Shown in pieces: positions 1 to 6,972 of a stretch of 38,273 nucleotides of DNA. Location: positions 1 through 38,273 of the forward strand of contig JAMLIN010000039.1 in NCBI GenBank assembly GCA_023954135.1. Reading direction: 5' to 3'. The position numbers and the translations under genes were made by a program. Source of the stretch: Burkholderiaceae bacterium (GTDB lineage: Bacteria > Pseudomonadota > Gammaproteobacteria > Burkholderiales > Burkholderiaceae_E). The notes beneath the pieces were generated by a model. The model saw only the letters and a program-made list of their open reading frames with translations, ran no database searches and was not told where the DNA came from. Numbering within the stretch: the first letter of the stretch is position 1; each line of letters starts with the position of its first letter.

Positions 1-607
1 GCCGGGTCCGGGTCTCGCGGCCCACCCACTCCTCGACCGCCTGCGCGTCGATCTCGGCCAGCGGACGCGCCAGCAAGGGACGCAGCGGCCCCGGCTGGGT
101 CAGCTTCTCCCGGGAGCGTTGGCGAGCCTCTCCGCCGGCGGACGCCATGCGCAGGTGGTCGATGTAGTTGCGCTTGCCCCACTGCTCGCGCCGCTCCTCG
201 ACGTACACGGCCCAAGCGTCCAGCCCCGAGACCTCGCGTCGGGCGCGCTCCGCCTTGGCCGCATCGCGCTCCGCGCCCTGCTGGGCGATCAGGGCGGCCC
301 GCTCGAGGCGGGGATCCTTCCCCTGGTCAATGAGGCCCTGCAGGCGCCGTGCTTCAGCCTGGGCGGCGGCGATGCTCCAGGCACCCCCGCCATCGTCCCG
401 GCGCGGTTCGCCTATGGTTATCCGGACCGTGGCCCCATCCTTGAGCCGCGACTGGAAGACGAAAGCCCGCGCGCCGGCGGCGGTCACCCGCAGCGCCAGC
501 CCTGGCGACTTGGCGTCCCAGAGGAAGGCCTGCGCCTTACCGGCCGGGCATGAGAACGCACCGATGCGACCTGCCGTGAAGTTCTCGCGCGTCCTGGTGC
601 CCGTCAT
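1..607 (-). CDS. Tyrosine integrase, N-terminal part (gene cut by window edge)
   Basis: Site-specific recombinase of the tyrosine (phage/island integrase) family. The reverse strand is open from an ATG at 607-605 to the left edge, giving 202 residues. The start MTGTRTRENFTAGRIG and the following stretch AFLWDAKSPGLALRVTAAG, then FVFQSRLKDG and ITIGEPRRDD, are the layout of the DUF4102-type arm-binding domain (about residues 8-100). An Ala/Arg/Glu-rich helix (about 105-145) and the start of the core-binding domain (YIDHLRMAS... to AEIDAQAVEEW) follow. The catalytic domain with its R..HxxR..Y residues lies outside the window, so activity cannot be judged. The gene reads away from a tRNA-Phe 3' fragment 190 bases upstream, as expected for an integrase beside its own attachment site. 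Confidence 0.85.
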   Translation of the reverse strand, partial: MTGTRTRENFTAGRIGAFSCPAGKAQAFLWDAKSPGLALRVTAAGARAFVFQSRLKDGATVRITIGEPRRDDGGGAWSIAAAQAEARRLQGLIDQGKDPRLERAALIAQQGAERDAAKAERARREVSGLDAWAVYVEERREQWGKRNYIDHLRMASAGGEARQRSREKLTQPGPLRPLLARPLAEIDAQAVEEWVGRETRTR

Positions 608-649
608 GCCCGCCCTGCATCACTGGATGGAGATTCAGTGCATCGACCA

Positions 650-668
650 TGTAAGCGGCTGTGTAAGC
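650..668. repeat. Direct heptamer pair, possible integrase arm sites
   Basis: TGTAAGC occurs at 650-656 and again at 662-668, a 12-base period, just upstream of the integrase start. Short direct repeats in this position often bind the arm domain of an integrase or control its promoter. The role here is inference. Confidence 0.3.
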
Positions 669-797
669 AGATTTCCCGCAAACAGATCAACGCTACCGAA
701 TTCTATCGCGATGCCGGGTTGGCCCGCCAGTGCTTGATCTCCGAGGCGACATCAACGAAGCCAGCACATTCCGCATGCCACCGAATTAGGCAGTCCC

Positions 798-847
798 GCA
801 GATTGAAAATCCGCGTGTCGGTGGTTCGATTCCGCCCTTGGCCACCA
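798..847 (+). other. Attachment site: 3' half of tRNA-Phe(GAA)
   Basis: The stretch contains the anticodon loop TTGAAAA (803-809), anticodon-stem 3' strand TCCGC (810-814), T arm GGTGG/TTCGATT/CCGCC (820-836), acceptor 3' strand CTTGGCC (837-843), discriminator A and CCA (845-847). No D arm or 5' acceptor strand (expected GGCCAAG) is present upstream. The anticodon-stem 5' strand reads GCAGA instead of the GCGGA that would pair fully. Identity to a tRNA-Phe therefore begins at about 801. This is the classic residue left when an element integrates into a tRNA gene. The missing 5' half must lie to the left, so the element is left of 801 and the chromosome resumes at 848. Confidence 0.85.
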
Positions 848-895
848 GATTCCAGAGCCTTGCGTTTCAATCACTTGCAAGGCTTACCAGAACCG

Positions 896-919
896 ACGGC
901 CTCCTCGCGAGGCCGTTTT
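896..919 (+). terminator. Rho-independent terminator after the tRNA-Phe fragment
   Basis: ACGGCCTC (896-903), loop CTCGC, GAGGCCGT (909-916), then TTT. The 8-bp perfect stem and short T run fit an intrinsic terminator, probably the original terminator of the tRNA-Phe transcript. Confidence 0.7.
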
Positions 920-960
920 CACGTCCGGTTCCGGCAACTTTCCGACCCTGTTTCCACGCT

Positions 961-1008
961 CGATTACACCCATTTAATCCATCAATGAAATGGGTGTAAT
1001 CGGGTGTA
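961..1008. promoter_or_regulatory. Perfect 15-bp inverted repeat plus extra half-site, likely operator of the Fic gene
   Basis: The arm at 961-975 (CGATTACACCCATTT) is exactly complementary to the arm at 988-1002, with a 12-base spacer. The core heptamer GGGTGTA recurs at 992-998 and 1002-1008, exactly 10 bp apart, and as TACACCC at 965-971. The last copy ends 10 bases before the Fic ATG, so a bound protein would block transcription or translation start. The Fic protein ends in a winged-helix-like region, which makes autoregulation a reasonable inference. A hairpin role at RNA level is the alternative. Confidence 0.55.
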
Positions 1009-1018
1009 GTATTGGCTC

Positions 1019-2068
1019 ATGCCCCGCACCGACACCCTCCGGATCACGCCCGAGGTCCTCGGCCTGGTCGCGCGGATCGACGAGTTCAAGGGTGCATGGC
1101 GCGCCCTGGGGGCGCTCGCGCCCGACCGGCTTTCGGCGCTGCGGCGCGTGGCCACCATCGAGAGCATCGGTTCCTCGACCCGCATCGAAGGCAGCAAGCT
1201 CTCCGACCGGGAGGTCGAGCAGCTGCTGTCGAACCTCGCCATCAGGAAGTTCGAGACGCGCGACGAACAGGAAGTGGCAGGCTATGCTGAACTGATGGAG
1301 TTGATGTTCCGGTCGTGGGAGGACATCCCGTTCAACGAGAACCACATCAGGCAACTCCACCAGATCCTGCTGCAATACAGCCAGAAGGACGAGCGGCATC
1401 GCGGCAGCTACAAGACGAGTTCCAACAGCGTCGCAGCCTTCGATGAGAACGGCGCGCAGATCGGCATCGTGTTCGAAACGGCCACCCCGTTCGAGACGCC
1501 CCGCCTGATGACGGAACTGGTGCAGTGGGTCAACGACGAGCGCGAGAAAGCGGTCCTGCACCCGCTGCTGATCATCGCCGTCTTCGTGGTCGTGTTTCTC
1601 GAGATTCATCCGTTCCAGGACGGCAACGGGCGCTTGAGCCGCGTGCTGACGACCCTGCTACTGCTGCAAGCGGGTTACGCCTATGTCCCCTACAGCTCTC
1701 TGGAAAGCGTGATCGAGGCGAGCAAGGAGGGTTACTACCTCGCCCTGCGGCAGACGCAGGGCACCATCCGCAGCGACGCACCAGACTGGCAGCCGTGGCT
1801 GCTGTTCTTCCTGCGGTCACTGGTCGAGCAGGTGCGGCGGCTGGAGAAGAAGATCGAGCGCGAAAGGATAGTGCTGGCGGCGTTGCCGACGCTATCCCTG
1901 CAGATCGTCGAGTTCGTCCGCGAGCATGGGCGCATCACGATGGCCGAAGCGATCAGGCTCACCGGCGCGAGCCGCAACACCCTGAAGGGACATTTTCGCG
2001 ACCTGATCGCGCGCAAGCATCTGGAGTTGCATGGCAGCGGGCGCGGTGTGTGGTACGGGCTGAAGTGA
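1019..2068 (+). CDS. Fic-domain protein (AMPylator) with N-terminal inhibitory helix and C-terminal winged helix
   Basis: Fic enzymes usually transfer AMP to a hydroxyl group of a target protein. The catalytic loop HPFQDGNGRLSR is at residues 197-208 and matches HPFx(D/E)GNGRxxR, with His197 the expected base. The inhibitory motif (S/T)xxxE(G/N) is present before the Fic core as S53-TRI-E57-G58, so this is a class II Fic that restrains itself and needs no separate antitoxin. The last ~55 residues (ITMAEAIRLTGASRNTLKGH) look like a winged-helix DNA-binding region. All key residues are present, so it is probably active. It stands alone, convergent with the hydrolase gene that ends 37 bases later. 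The ATG at 1019 directly follows the inverted repeat. The target is unknown. Confidence 0.93.
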   Translation: MPRTDTLRITPEVLGLVARIDEFKGAWRALGALAPDRLSALRRVATIESIGSSTRIEGSKLSDREVEQLLSNLAIRKFETRDEQEVAGYAELMELMFRSWEDIPFNENHIRQLHQILLQYSQKDERHRGSYKTSSNSVAAFDENGAQIGIVFETATPFETPRLMTELVQWVNDEREKAVLHPLLIIAVFVVVFLEIHPFQDGNGRLSRVLTTLLLLQAGYAYVPYSSLESVIEASKEGYYLALRQTQGTIRSDAPDWQPWLLFFLRSLVEQVRRLEKKIERERIVLAALPTLSLQIVEFVREHGRITMAEAIRLTGASRNTLKGHFRDLIARKHLELHGSGRGVWYGLK

Positions 2069-2104
2069 GCGGCCTGTTCGGTTCCACACTGCCGAACACC
2101 CGAG

Positions 2105-2974
2105 TCAGCCCCCCAGCGCCTCGGCCAGTGCCTCGTCGTAGGCCTCGGCCCGCTCGAACTGCACCCAGTGCCCCGCCTGCGGGATCAGACGCAGCCAGCG
2201 GAAATCGGGCGCCGCGGCGAGCGCGGGCGCGAGCCGGTCCTGGAAGCCGCGATAGAGCACATCCTCCTCGCCCCAGATACCGAACACCGGGCAGCGGATG
2301 TCGGGCAGCGTGCGCAGGATGATGTCGGTACGCGAGAGCCGGCGCAATCTCATCCGGTCGCGCGGCAGGTTCTCGGCGTGCAGGGCGAGCGCGAGGTCGT
2401 CGATCGACTCCGGCTGCGCGAGCATCAGCGCGGCCAGGTTGGCGCGATGCGTCCGGTCCAGCTCCGGCCCGGGTTCGAGGTGCAGCCAGGGCTTGAGCGC
2501 CGGCTTCCAGTCGGAATTGACCCCCAGCGCCGGGGCTCCCGAGAGCACCAGCCGCCGCACCCGCTGTGGCCATCGCGCCGCGATCAATGCGGTGACCATG
2601 GTGCCGAAGGAGAAACCCACCAGGTCCACCGGGGTGTCGCCGAGCAAGGCCTGGAGCGCGGATTCCATCGGTTCCGGCAGGGCGTCGGCATCACCGCCCG
2701 TGGGCGGGCGCGCCGACTCACCCGAACCCGGCAGGTCCGGGATCCACACCTGTCGGCCGGCGGCGACCAGGGCGGCGATGTTGCGCACCCAGTGGTTCCA
2801 GCTGCCCGAGCCGCCATGGAACATCACCACCGGTGCGCCTTCGCCCCAGCGGCGCCAGACCATCGTGCCATCGCCGCAGGGCAGCTCGAAGCGCTGCGCG
2901 GCGGCCTCGATCGCGGCGACATCGGAAAGGCTGCCAACGGTCGGGGGAAGGCTGGGGGCGCTCATGGGCGTCAA
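2105..2974 (-). CDS. Alpha/beta-hydrolase fold protein
   Basis: A 289-residue soluble esterase/hydrolase-type enzyme. The oxyanion loop HGGSGS is at 53-58, the nucleophile elbow GFSFG places Ser122, the acid is Asp238 in WGEEDVLY and the base is His269 in AGHWVQFE, in the normal order and spacing. No signal peptide is seen, so it is probably cytoplasmic. The substrate cannot be read from the sequence. Two in-frame ATGs (2974 and 2965) lie close together; the longer is given. The divergent neighbour is the terC gene with its riboswitch leader, and there is no obvious functional link. Confidence 0.88.
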   Translation of the reverse strand: MTPMSAPSLPPTVGSLSDVAAIEAAAQRFELPCGDGTMVWRRWGEGAPVVMFHGGSGSWNHWVRNIAALVAAGRQVWIPDLPGSGESARPPTGGDADALPEPMESALQALLGDTPVDLVGFSFGTMVTALIAARWPQRVRRLVLSGAPALGVNSDWKPALKPWLHLEPGPELDRTHRANLAALMLAQPESIDDLALALHAENLPRDRMRLRRLSRTDIILRTLPDIRCPVFGIWGEEDVLYRGFQDRLAPALAAAPDFRWLRLIPQAGHWVQFERAEAYDEALAEALGG

Positions 2975-3038
2975 TCATAGCTGCTGCGGCACGACAGGAT
3001 TGGTTGACTGCGCCTCCAACTGCTGCTTGAATCTGCAC

Positions 3039-3236
3039 TCCTTTACAGGGGAGTAGCCGGCGCGTGCACCCGCGCGCGCCGCGGCATCGTCACTACGGTG
3101 CGGTCGTGCTGGCAAGCGATCGTCACCCGGTGCCGCGAATCCCGGGCGCATCCGCGCGGGGATCGGCAAGACCGGCAAGGGACCTCCATCAAGCTTGTCG
3201 TCCGGCGCCTGCCACGCCGGTCAAGAGGTCTCCCCG
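3039..3236 (+). promoter_or_regulatory. yybP-ykoY (manganese) riboswitch leader of terC
   Basis: The two conserved halves of the yybP-ykoY aptamer are visible: GGGGAGTAGCC from 3048 and GGCAAGACCGG ending at 3175. They are closed by a P1 stem, TCCTTT (3039-3044) with AAGGGA (3177-3182). This class senses Mn2+ and commonly precedes terC/alx and mntP genes. Downstream, GGGACCTC (3179-3186) can pair with GAGGTCTC (3225-3232), which holds the terC Shine-Dalgarno. That pairing shares bases 3179-3182 with P1. A further hairpin CCGGCG/CGCCGG lies at 3202-3220. The layout suggests that ligand binding frees the ribosome site. Aptamer identity is strong; the switching model is inference. Confidence 0.88.
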
Positions 3237-4268
3237 ATGTTCTCGGTCGGCACTCCGTTGCTGTGGTCGCTGTTCGTCCTGTTCGTCATCGCCGCGCTGG
3301 CGGTCGATTTCCTCGTTCTCAACCGTCGCGGCGCGCGGGCCGTCTCGATTCGCGAGGCCGCGATCTGGTCGCTGGTCTGGGTCGCCGTCTCCTTCGTCTT
3401 CGTCGGATGGCTCTGGTGGTACCTGGGCGGCAACTCGCCCGACCCCGCCGCCCGCGGGCTGGCCGACGCGAAGGCGCTGGAGTTCATCACCGGCTACCTG
3501 GTCGAGAAGGCGCTCGCGGTCGACAACATCTTCGTGTTCCTGATGCTGTTCACCTATTTCGCGGTGCCGGCCGAGTTCCAGCGCCGCGTGCTGATGATCG
3601 GCATCATCGGCGCGCTCGTGCTGCGCGCGGTGATGATCCTGATGGGCGCCTGGCTGATCTCGCAGTTCCACTGGGTCATGTACGTGTTCGGCGCCTTCCT
3701 GGTCTTCACCGGCATCAAGATGTGGTGGGCAGCCGGCCAGGAGCCCGACCTCGATGCCAACCCGGCGCTGCGCTGGATCGAGCGCCGCATGAAGATCGCC
3801 CCCGCCTACGATGGCGAACGCTTCTTCACCACGGTGGACGGTGTGCGCATGGCCACGCCGCTGCTGGTCGTCATCGTCCTGATCGGCTTCGTCGACGTGG
3901 TCTTCGCGGTCGATTCGATTCCGGCGATCTTCGCGATCACGCGGGACCCCTTCATCGTGCTGACCTCGAACGTCTTCGCGATCCTCGGCCTGCGCGCGAT
4001 GTACTTCCTGCTGGCGGGCATGCACGAGCGCTTCCACCTGCTCTCCTACGGGCTGGCGATCGTGCTGGTGTTCATCGGCACGAAGATGTTGCTGATCGAC
4101 ATCTACAAGATTCCGGTCGCCTGGTCGCTCGGCGTCACGATCGTGGTGCTCGCCGTGACGATGTTGCTGTCGCTGCGCATCCCGCCGCGCCCCGGCCAGA
4201 CCGGCAGCGCCTACCCGTTCGGCGCGAGGAAGCGCGAACCCCGGGCACCGTCGGAGGACGGCCGGTAA
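3237..4268 (+). CDS. TerC-family integral membrane protein (probable metal exporter)
   Basis: A 343-residue inner-membrane protein with about eight or nine hydrophobic segments. The two hallmark TerC motifs are present: EKALAVDNIFVF near residues 90-101 (Asp96, Asn97) and DVVFAVDSIPAIFAIT in the second half. Members such as Alx and the B. subtilis TerC-type proteins are linked to manganese export; older annotations say tellurium resistance. The ATG at 3237 is chosen because AAGAGG lies 8 bases before it and the mature motif begins MFSVGTPLLW; an upstream TTG at 3195 would fall inside the riboswitch expression platform. The riboswitch strongly supports a role in Mn2+ homeostasis. Confidence 0.93.
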   Translation: MFSVGTPLLWSLFVLFVIAALAVDFLVLNRRGARAVSIREAAIWSLVWVAVSFVFVGWLWWYLGGNSPDPAARGLADAKALEFITGYLVEKALAVDNIFVFLMLFTYFAVPAEFQRRVLMIGIIGALVLRAVMILMGAWLISQFHWVMYVFGAFLVFTGIKMWWAAGQEPDLDANPALRWIERRMKIAPAYDGERFFTTVDGVRMATPLLVVIVLIGFVDVVFAVDSIPAIFAITRDPFIVLTSNVFAILGLRAMYFLLAGMHERFHLLSYGLAIVLVFIGTKMLLIDIYKIPVAWSLGVTIVVLAVTMLLSLRIPPRPGQTGSAYPFGARKREPRAPSEDGR

Positions 4269-4363
4269 CGGGACCTGCGGGACCAGCCGCAGCCAGCGCA
4301 AGCCGAGTTCCCCGGCGAGCGGCCGTCGCTCGGTCCCCGCCCGAGGCGACGGCCAATGCCTCC

Positions 4364-4393
4364 TTGACAGTGCCAGACCCGAAAGCCTAGCGT
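4364..4393 (+). promoter_or_regulatory. Possible sigma-70 promoter for the acyl-CoA dehydrogenase gene
   Basis: A perfect -35 box TTGACA at 4364-4369 is followed after 18 bases by TAGCGT (4388-4393), a poor -10 match. It lies about 60 bases before the ATG at 4455. The rest of the gap 4269-4454 shows nothing else I can support. Confidence 0.35.
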
Positions 4394-4454
4394 TCATGGC
4401 GGCAAGCGGCGTTCCCTTGCGCAACATCGACAAATTCCCGACCACGAGCTCATC

Positions 4455-5603
4455 ATGTCCCTGTCCTTCCAGTTCTCCAGTGAACAAGAGGCGGTGCGCG
4501 AGACCATCCGCCGCCTGTGCCGTGAGGAATTGTCGGCGCTCGTCGAGCAGGCCGAGGAGAGCGAGACGTTCCCCCGCCATGTCTTTCGCCGATGGGGCGA
4601 GCTCGGCCTGCTCGGCGTACGCTACCCGGCGGCCGACGGTGGCAGCGGCATGGACAAGATCTCCGACTGCATCGTGCGCGAGGAGCTCAGCTACATGAGC
4701 CAGGCCTTCGCCTCCAGCTGGTCGGCCCACACTCATCTGGGCACCTGGCCCATCTGGAAGATCGGCACACCACGGCAGAAGGAGGCCTGGTTCAAGCCCG
4801 CTCTCGCCGGCGAGAAGATCGCCGGCTTCGGCCTGAGCGAACCCGACGGCGGCTCCAATGTGCGGGCTCTGAAAACCCGCGCGGAGAAGGTGGGCGGCGG
4901 CTGGAAGCTCAAGGGCAGCAAGCTCTACATCACCAACGCGCCCTTCGCCGACTTCCTGATGGTGGCGGCCCGGACACGTCCCGAGTTGACGCCCGAGGCG
5001 ATCAGCCTCTTCATCGTCGACCTGCCCAACCCCGGCTTCGACATCCACAAGCTGCGCAAGGAAGGCATCCGCGCCTCGGAAACCGGGCTTATCCACATCG
5101 AGGATGCCTTCGTGCCGAACGAATGCCTGCTGGGCGGCGTGGAAGGCACCTATCCGCTCATCATGGAAAGCCTGAGCGAGAATCGCGTAGGCGTGGCCGC
5201 CAATGCGCTGGGCATGGCGCGCGCGGCCTTCGATGCCGCGCATGCCTTCGCGAACGACCGCATCGTCGCCAAGCGGCGCGTCGGCGACTACCAGGCCATC
5301 GCGCACAAGCTCGCCGACATGTCGGCGCAGATCGAGGCGGCGCGCTGGATGGTCTACTACGGCGCCTGGTGCGTGGACCAGGGCAGGCTCGATGCGGCCA
5401 CCGCGGCGCGCATCAAGCTCGTCGCCACCGAGACGGCTCTCTCGGTCAGCGAACAGGCCATCCGCATCCACGGCGGCGCCGGCATCATGCGCGAGTACCC
5501 GGTGGGCCGCATCCACCGCGATGCGTTCGTCTACGTGATCGGCGAAGGCACCAGCGAGATCCAGCGCAACATCATCGCGCGCAGCCTGGGCTTCAGGCCT
5601 TAG
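4455..5603 (+). CDS. Acyl-CoA dehydrogenase
   Basis: FAD-dependent alpha,beta-dehydrogenation of an acyl-CoA, passing electrons to ETF. The protein is 382 residues, the usual family length. The N-terminal helical domain runs to about residue 120. The flavin/substrate signature [12 protein letters not shown] is at about 126-137, and the C-terminal domain carries [16 protein letters not shown] and then [17 protein letters not shown]. The catalytic base is Glu364 in GEGTSEIQ. All motifs are intact. The chain-length preference cannot be told. It is not in an obvious fatty-acid operon; the next gene is a hemerythrin protein 121 bases on. No strong Shine-Dalgarno precedes the ATG. Confidence 0.94.
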   Translation: MSLSFQFSSEQEAVRETIRRLCREELSALVEQAEESETFPRHVFRRWGELGLLGVRYPAADGGSGMDKISDCIVREELSYMSQAFASSWSAHTHLGTWPIWKIGTPRQKEAWFKPALAGEKIAGFGLSEPDGGSNVRALKTRAEKVGGGWKLKGSKLYITNAPFADFLMVAARTRPELTPEAISLFIVDLPNPGFDIHKLRKEGIRASETGLIHIEDAFVPNECLLGGVEGTYPLIMESLSENRVGVAANALGMARAAFDAAHAFANDRIVAKRRVGDYQAIAHKLADMSAQIEAARWMVYYGAWCVDQGRLDAATAARIKLVATETALSVSEQAIRIHGGAGIMREYPVGRIHRDAFVYVIGEGTSEIQRNIIARSLGFRP

Positions 5604-5724
5604 GAGCCGGCACGGCAGGTTTCACACGCATCTCTTCAGGCACGGCAAGTGCTGGGGCGGGAACGACGCGACCGATGCAGCCACGTCACCCCGTCACCGG
5701 CTTTCAGAGGAAGGAGACCGAGGA

Positions 5725-6186
5725 ATGCCCGCCACCGCCAATATCTACGACGCATTGCGTGAAAGCCACCAGCTCCAGCGTTCGCTTTGCAGGAAGCTGC
5801 TTCGCGCTGGCTCGGGTGACCGCCGCCGCGAGATCTATCGCCAGCTGCGTACCGAACTGGCCGCGCATGCCGCGGCCGAGGAACGCTTCCTGTATGCCCC
5901 CATCCTGATGGACGACATGGGACTCGACTCTTCCCGCCATGCCCTGTCGGAACACCACGAGATCGACGAGTGCATCGAGGAGCTGGGCAAGGCCGATGAA
6001 GGAGGCCGCAGCTGGCTTGCCAGGGCGAAGAAGCTCTCCGAGGAGGTTCATCACCATCTCAAGGAGGAGGAGAAGAAGTTCTTCCAGGTGTCGGGCAAGA
6101 TCCTGACCGACACCCAGAAGACGAGACTGGCGAGCCGCTACCTGAAGGACTACGAGCGCATGAAGAAGGTTCTGGAGAACGCATGA
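5725..6186 (+). CDS. Hemerythrin-like HHE-domain protein
   Basis: A 153-residue four-helix-bundle protein that probably binds a di-iron centre for oxygen or NO sensing, storage or repair. Candidate ligands are His15, His48 with Glu52 (HAAAE spacing), His77 and His111 with Glu115 (HLKEE), the double H-x3-E pattern of HHE domains. The C-terminus is Lys-rich. A good ribosome site (AAGGAG, then GAGGA) precedes the ATG. It is convergent with the toxin-antitoxin pair. The function beyond iron/O2 binding is unknown. Confidence 0.85.
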   Translation: MPATANIYDALRESHQLQRSLCRKLLRAGSGDRRREIYRQLRTELAAHAAAEERFLYAPILMDDMGLDSSRHALSEHHEIDECIEELGKADEGGRSWLARAKKLSEEVHHHLKEEEKKFFQVSGKILTDTQKTRLASRYLKDYERMKKVLENA

Positions 6187-6190
6187 GCCC

Positions 6191-6206
6191 GGCAGCGTGA
6201 GCTGCC
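6191..6206. terminator. Short hairpin between convergent genes
   Basis: GGCAGC-GTGA-GCTGCC, a perfect 6-bp stem with a tetraloop, 5 bases after the hemerythrin stop and before the 3' end of the opposing toxin gene. No T run follows, so terminator function is uncertain. Confidence 0.3.
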
Positions 6207-6232
6207 TGCGCTGCGCTTGTGCGGGGGCGGAC

Positions 6233-6643
6233 TCAGGCCAGGACGGTCACGTTCAGGCCCTGGACACGAGAGAATGCGCCATCGCCGGTCAGCATCACGT
6301 GTCGTGGCCCCAGTTGCAGGCAGCTCGCGGCCTGCAGGGCATCGGGAGTGCGCAAGCCGTGCCGTACACGAATGGCCGCCGCCAGTTCGACCACATCACG
6401 GGTCAGCTCCACCCACAGCAGATCCGGGCGCGCGAAGAAGGCGTCGAACAGCGCCAGCGCGGCGGCATCGTCGGCTTTCATCGGCCCGACGCGACACTCC
6501 AGCCACGACAGGCGACTGACAGCCACTCCAGCATCGGGGTGCACCTGTGCTATTGCTGCAAGCTCGACGCGCACGCGGCCCGCGAACGGATCCTCGCCTT
6601 CGAGCAGATAGATCAGCGCGCTCGCATCGAAGAAAACGATCAC
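6233..6643 (-). CDS. PIN-domain toxin (VapC-like ribonuclease)
   Basis: Probable Mg2+-dependent endoribonuclease toxin of 136 residues. The four PIN acidic residues fall where expected: Asp6 (FFDASALIYLL), Glu49 (SWLECRV), Asp101 (RTPDALQAAS) and Asp121 (LTGDGAF). I choose the GTG at 6643 because it gives the normal PIN N-terminus and overlaps the antitoxin stop as GTGA, the usual coupling in these operons. An in-frame ATG at 6721 would add 26 residues unlike the family and lie inside the antitoxin gene. The partner is the Phd-like protein upstream. The cellular RNA target is unknown. Confidence 0.85.
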   Translation of the reverse strand: MIVFFDASALIYLLEGEDPFAGRVRVELAAIAQVHPDAGVAVSRLSWLECRVGPMKADDAAALALFDAFFARPDLLWVELTRDVVELAAAIRVRHGLRTPDALQAASCLQLGPRHVMLTGDGAFSRVQGLNVTVLA

Positions 6644-6912
6644 CAGTCGCGCTCTTTCGCCAGGGCCGAGTCGATGTCCGCCTTGCCGCGCGTACCGTCC
6701 GCCGATTGCGATAGCAGCCACTGCAACGCACTCATTCCCGGGCGGGCCGGTGGCTGCTCCCCGATGAGGCGCTGATACTCCTCCTCGGACAGCACGACCG
6801 CTGCCGTCCGGTTACGCTTGACGAGACGCACCGGGCCGCGACGCAGGCCTTCCTCGATGGCGACCATGCCACGACGCTTGATCTCTCCGGCGGTCAGCGT
6901 ATTGCTATTCAT
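6640..6912 (-). CDS. Phd/YefM-type antitoxin
   Basis: A 90-residue antitoxin. The N-terminal half (TLTAGEIKRRGMVAIEE, then GPVRLVKRNRTAAVVLSEEEY) has the Phd/YefM fold pattern that forms a DNA-binding dimer. The tail (SALQWLLSQSADG to the end) should be the toxin-neutralising segment. Its stop overlaps the toxin GTG by four bases. Antitoxins of this type usually repress their own operon; an AT-rich repeat region lies directly upstream. The Shine-Dalgarno is weak. Confidence 0.82.
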   Translation of the reverse strand: MNSNTLTAGEIKRRGMVAIEEGLRRGPVRLVKRNRTAAVVLSEEEYQRLIGEQPPARPGMSALQWLLSQSADGTRGKADIDSALAKERDW

Positions 6913-6925
6913 GGCAGACTCATTC

Positions 6926-6972
6926 AGTACGATTGTAGATCAAATAGTACGCTTTTTAGTACCGACAGTAAA
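6926..6972 (-). promoter_or_regulatory. Candidate promoter/operator of the toxin-antitoxin operon
   Basis: This AT-rich patch in GC-rich DNA has GTACT on the minus strand three times (plus-strand AGTAC at 6926-6930, 6946-6950 and 6958-6962). A possible promoter reads TTTACT (6972-6967), 17 bases, TACTAT (6949-6944); TACAAT (6937-6932) is another -10 candidate. The repeats overlap these boxes, as expected for antitoxin autorepression. Part of the region is also the 3' end of the upstream gene. Prediction only. Confidence 0.4.

Noticed and set aside
720..847. A complete tRNA-Phe gene
   Set aside because: There is no D arm and no 5' acceptor strand; only the 3' half from the anticodon arm is present.
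1019..2068. A Fic toxin missing its antitoxin
   Set aside because: The inhibitory SxxxEG helix is built into the same protein (residues 53-58), so no separate antitoxin is expected.
3189..5516. A 775-codon minus-strand frame across terC and the acyl-CoA dehydrogenase
   Set aside because: Antisense to two genes with intact catalytic or transport motifs.
6644..6721. The longer ATG start for the PIN toxin
   Set aside because: It adds residues unlike any PIN domain and lies inside the antitoxin gene; the GTG with GTGA overlap fits the family.
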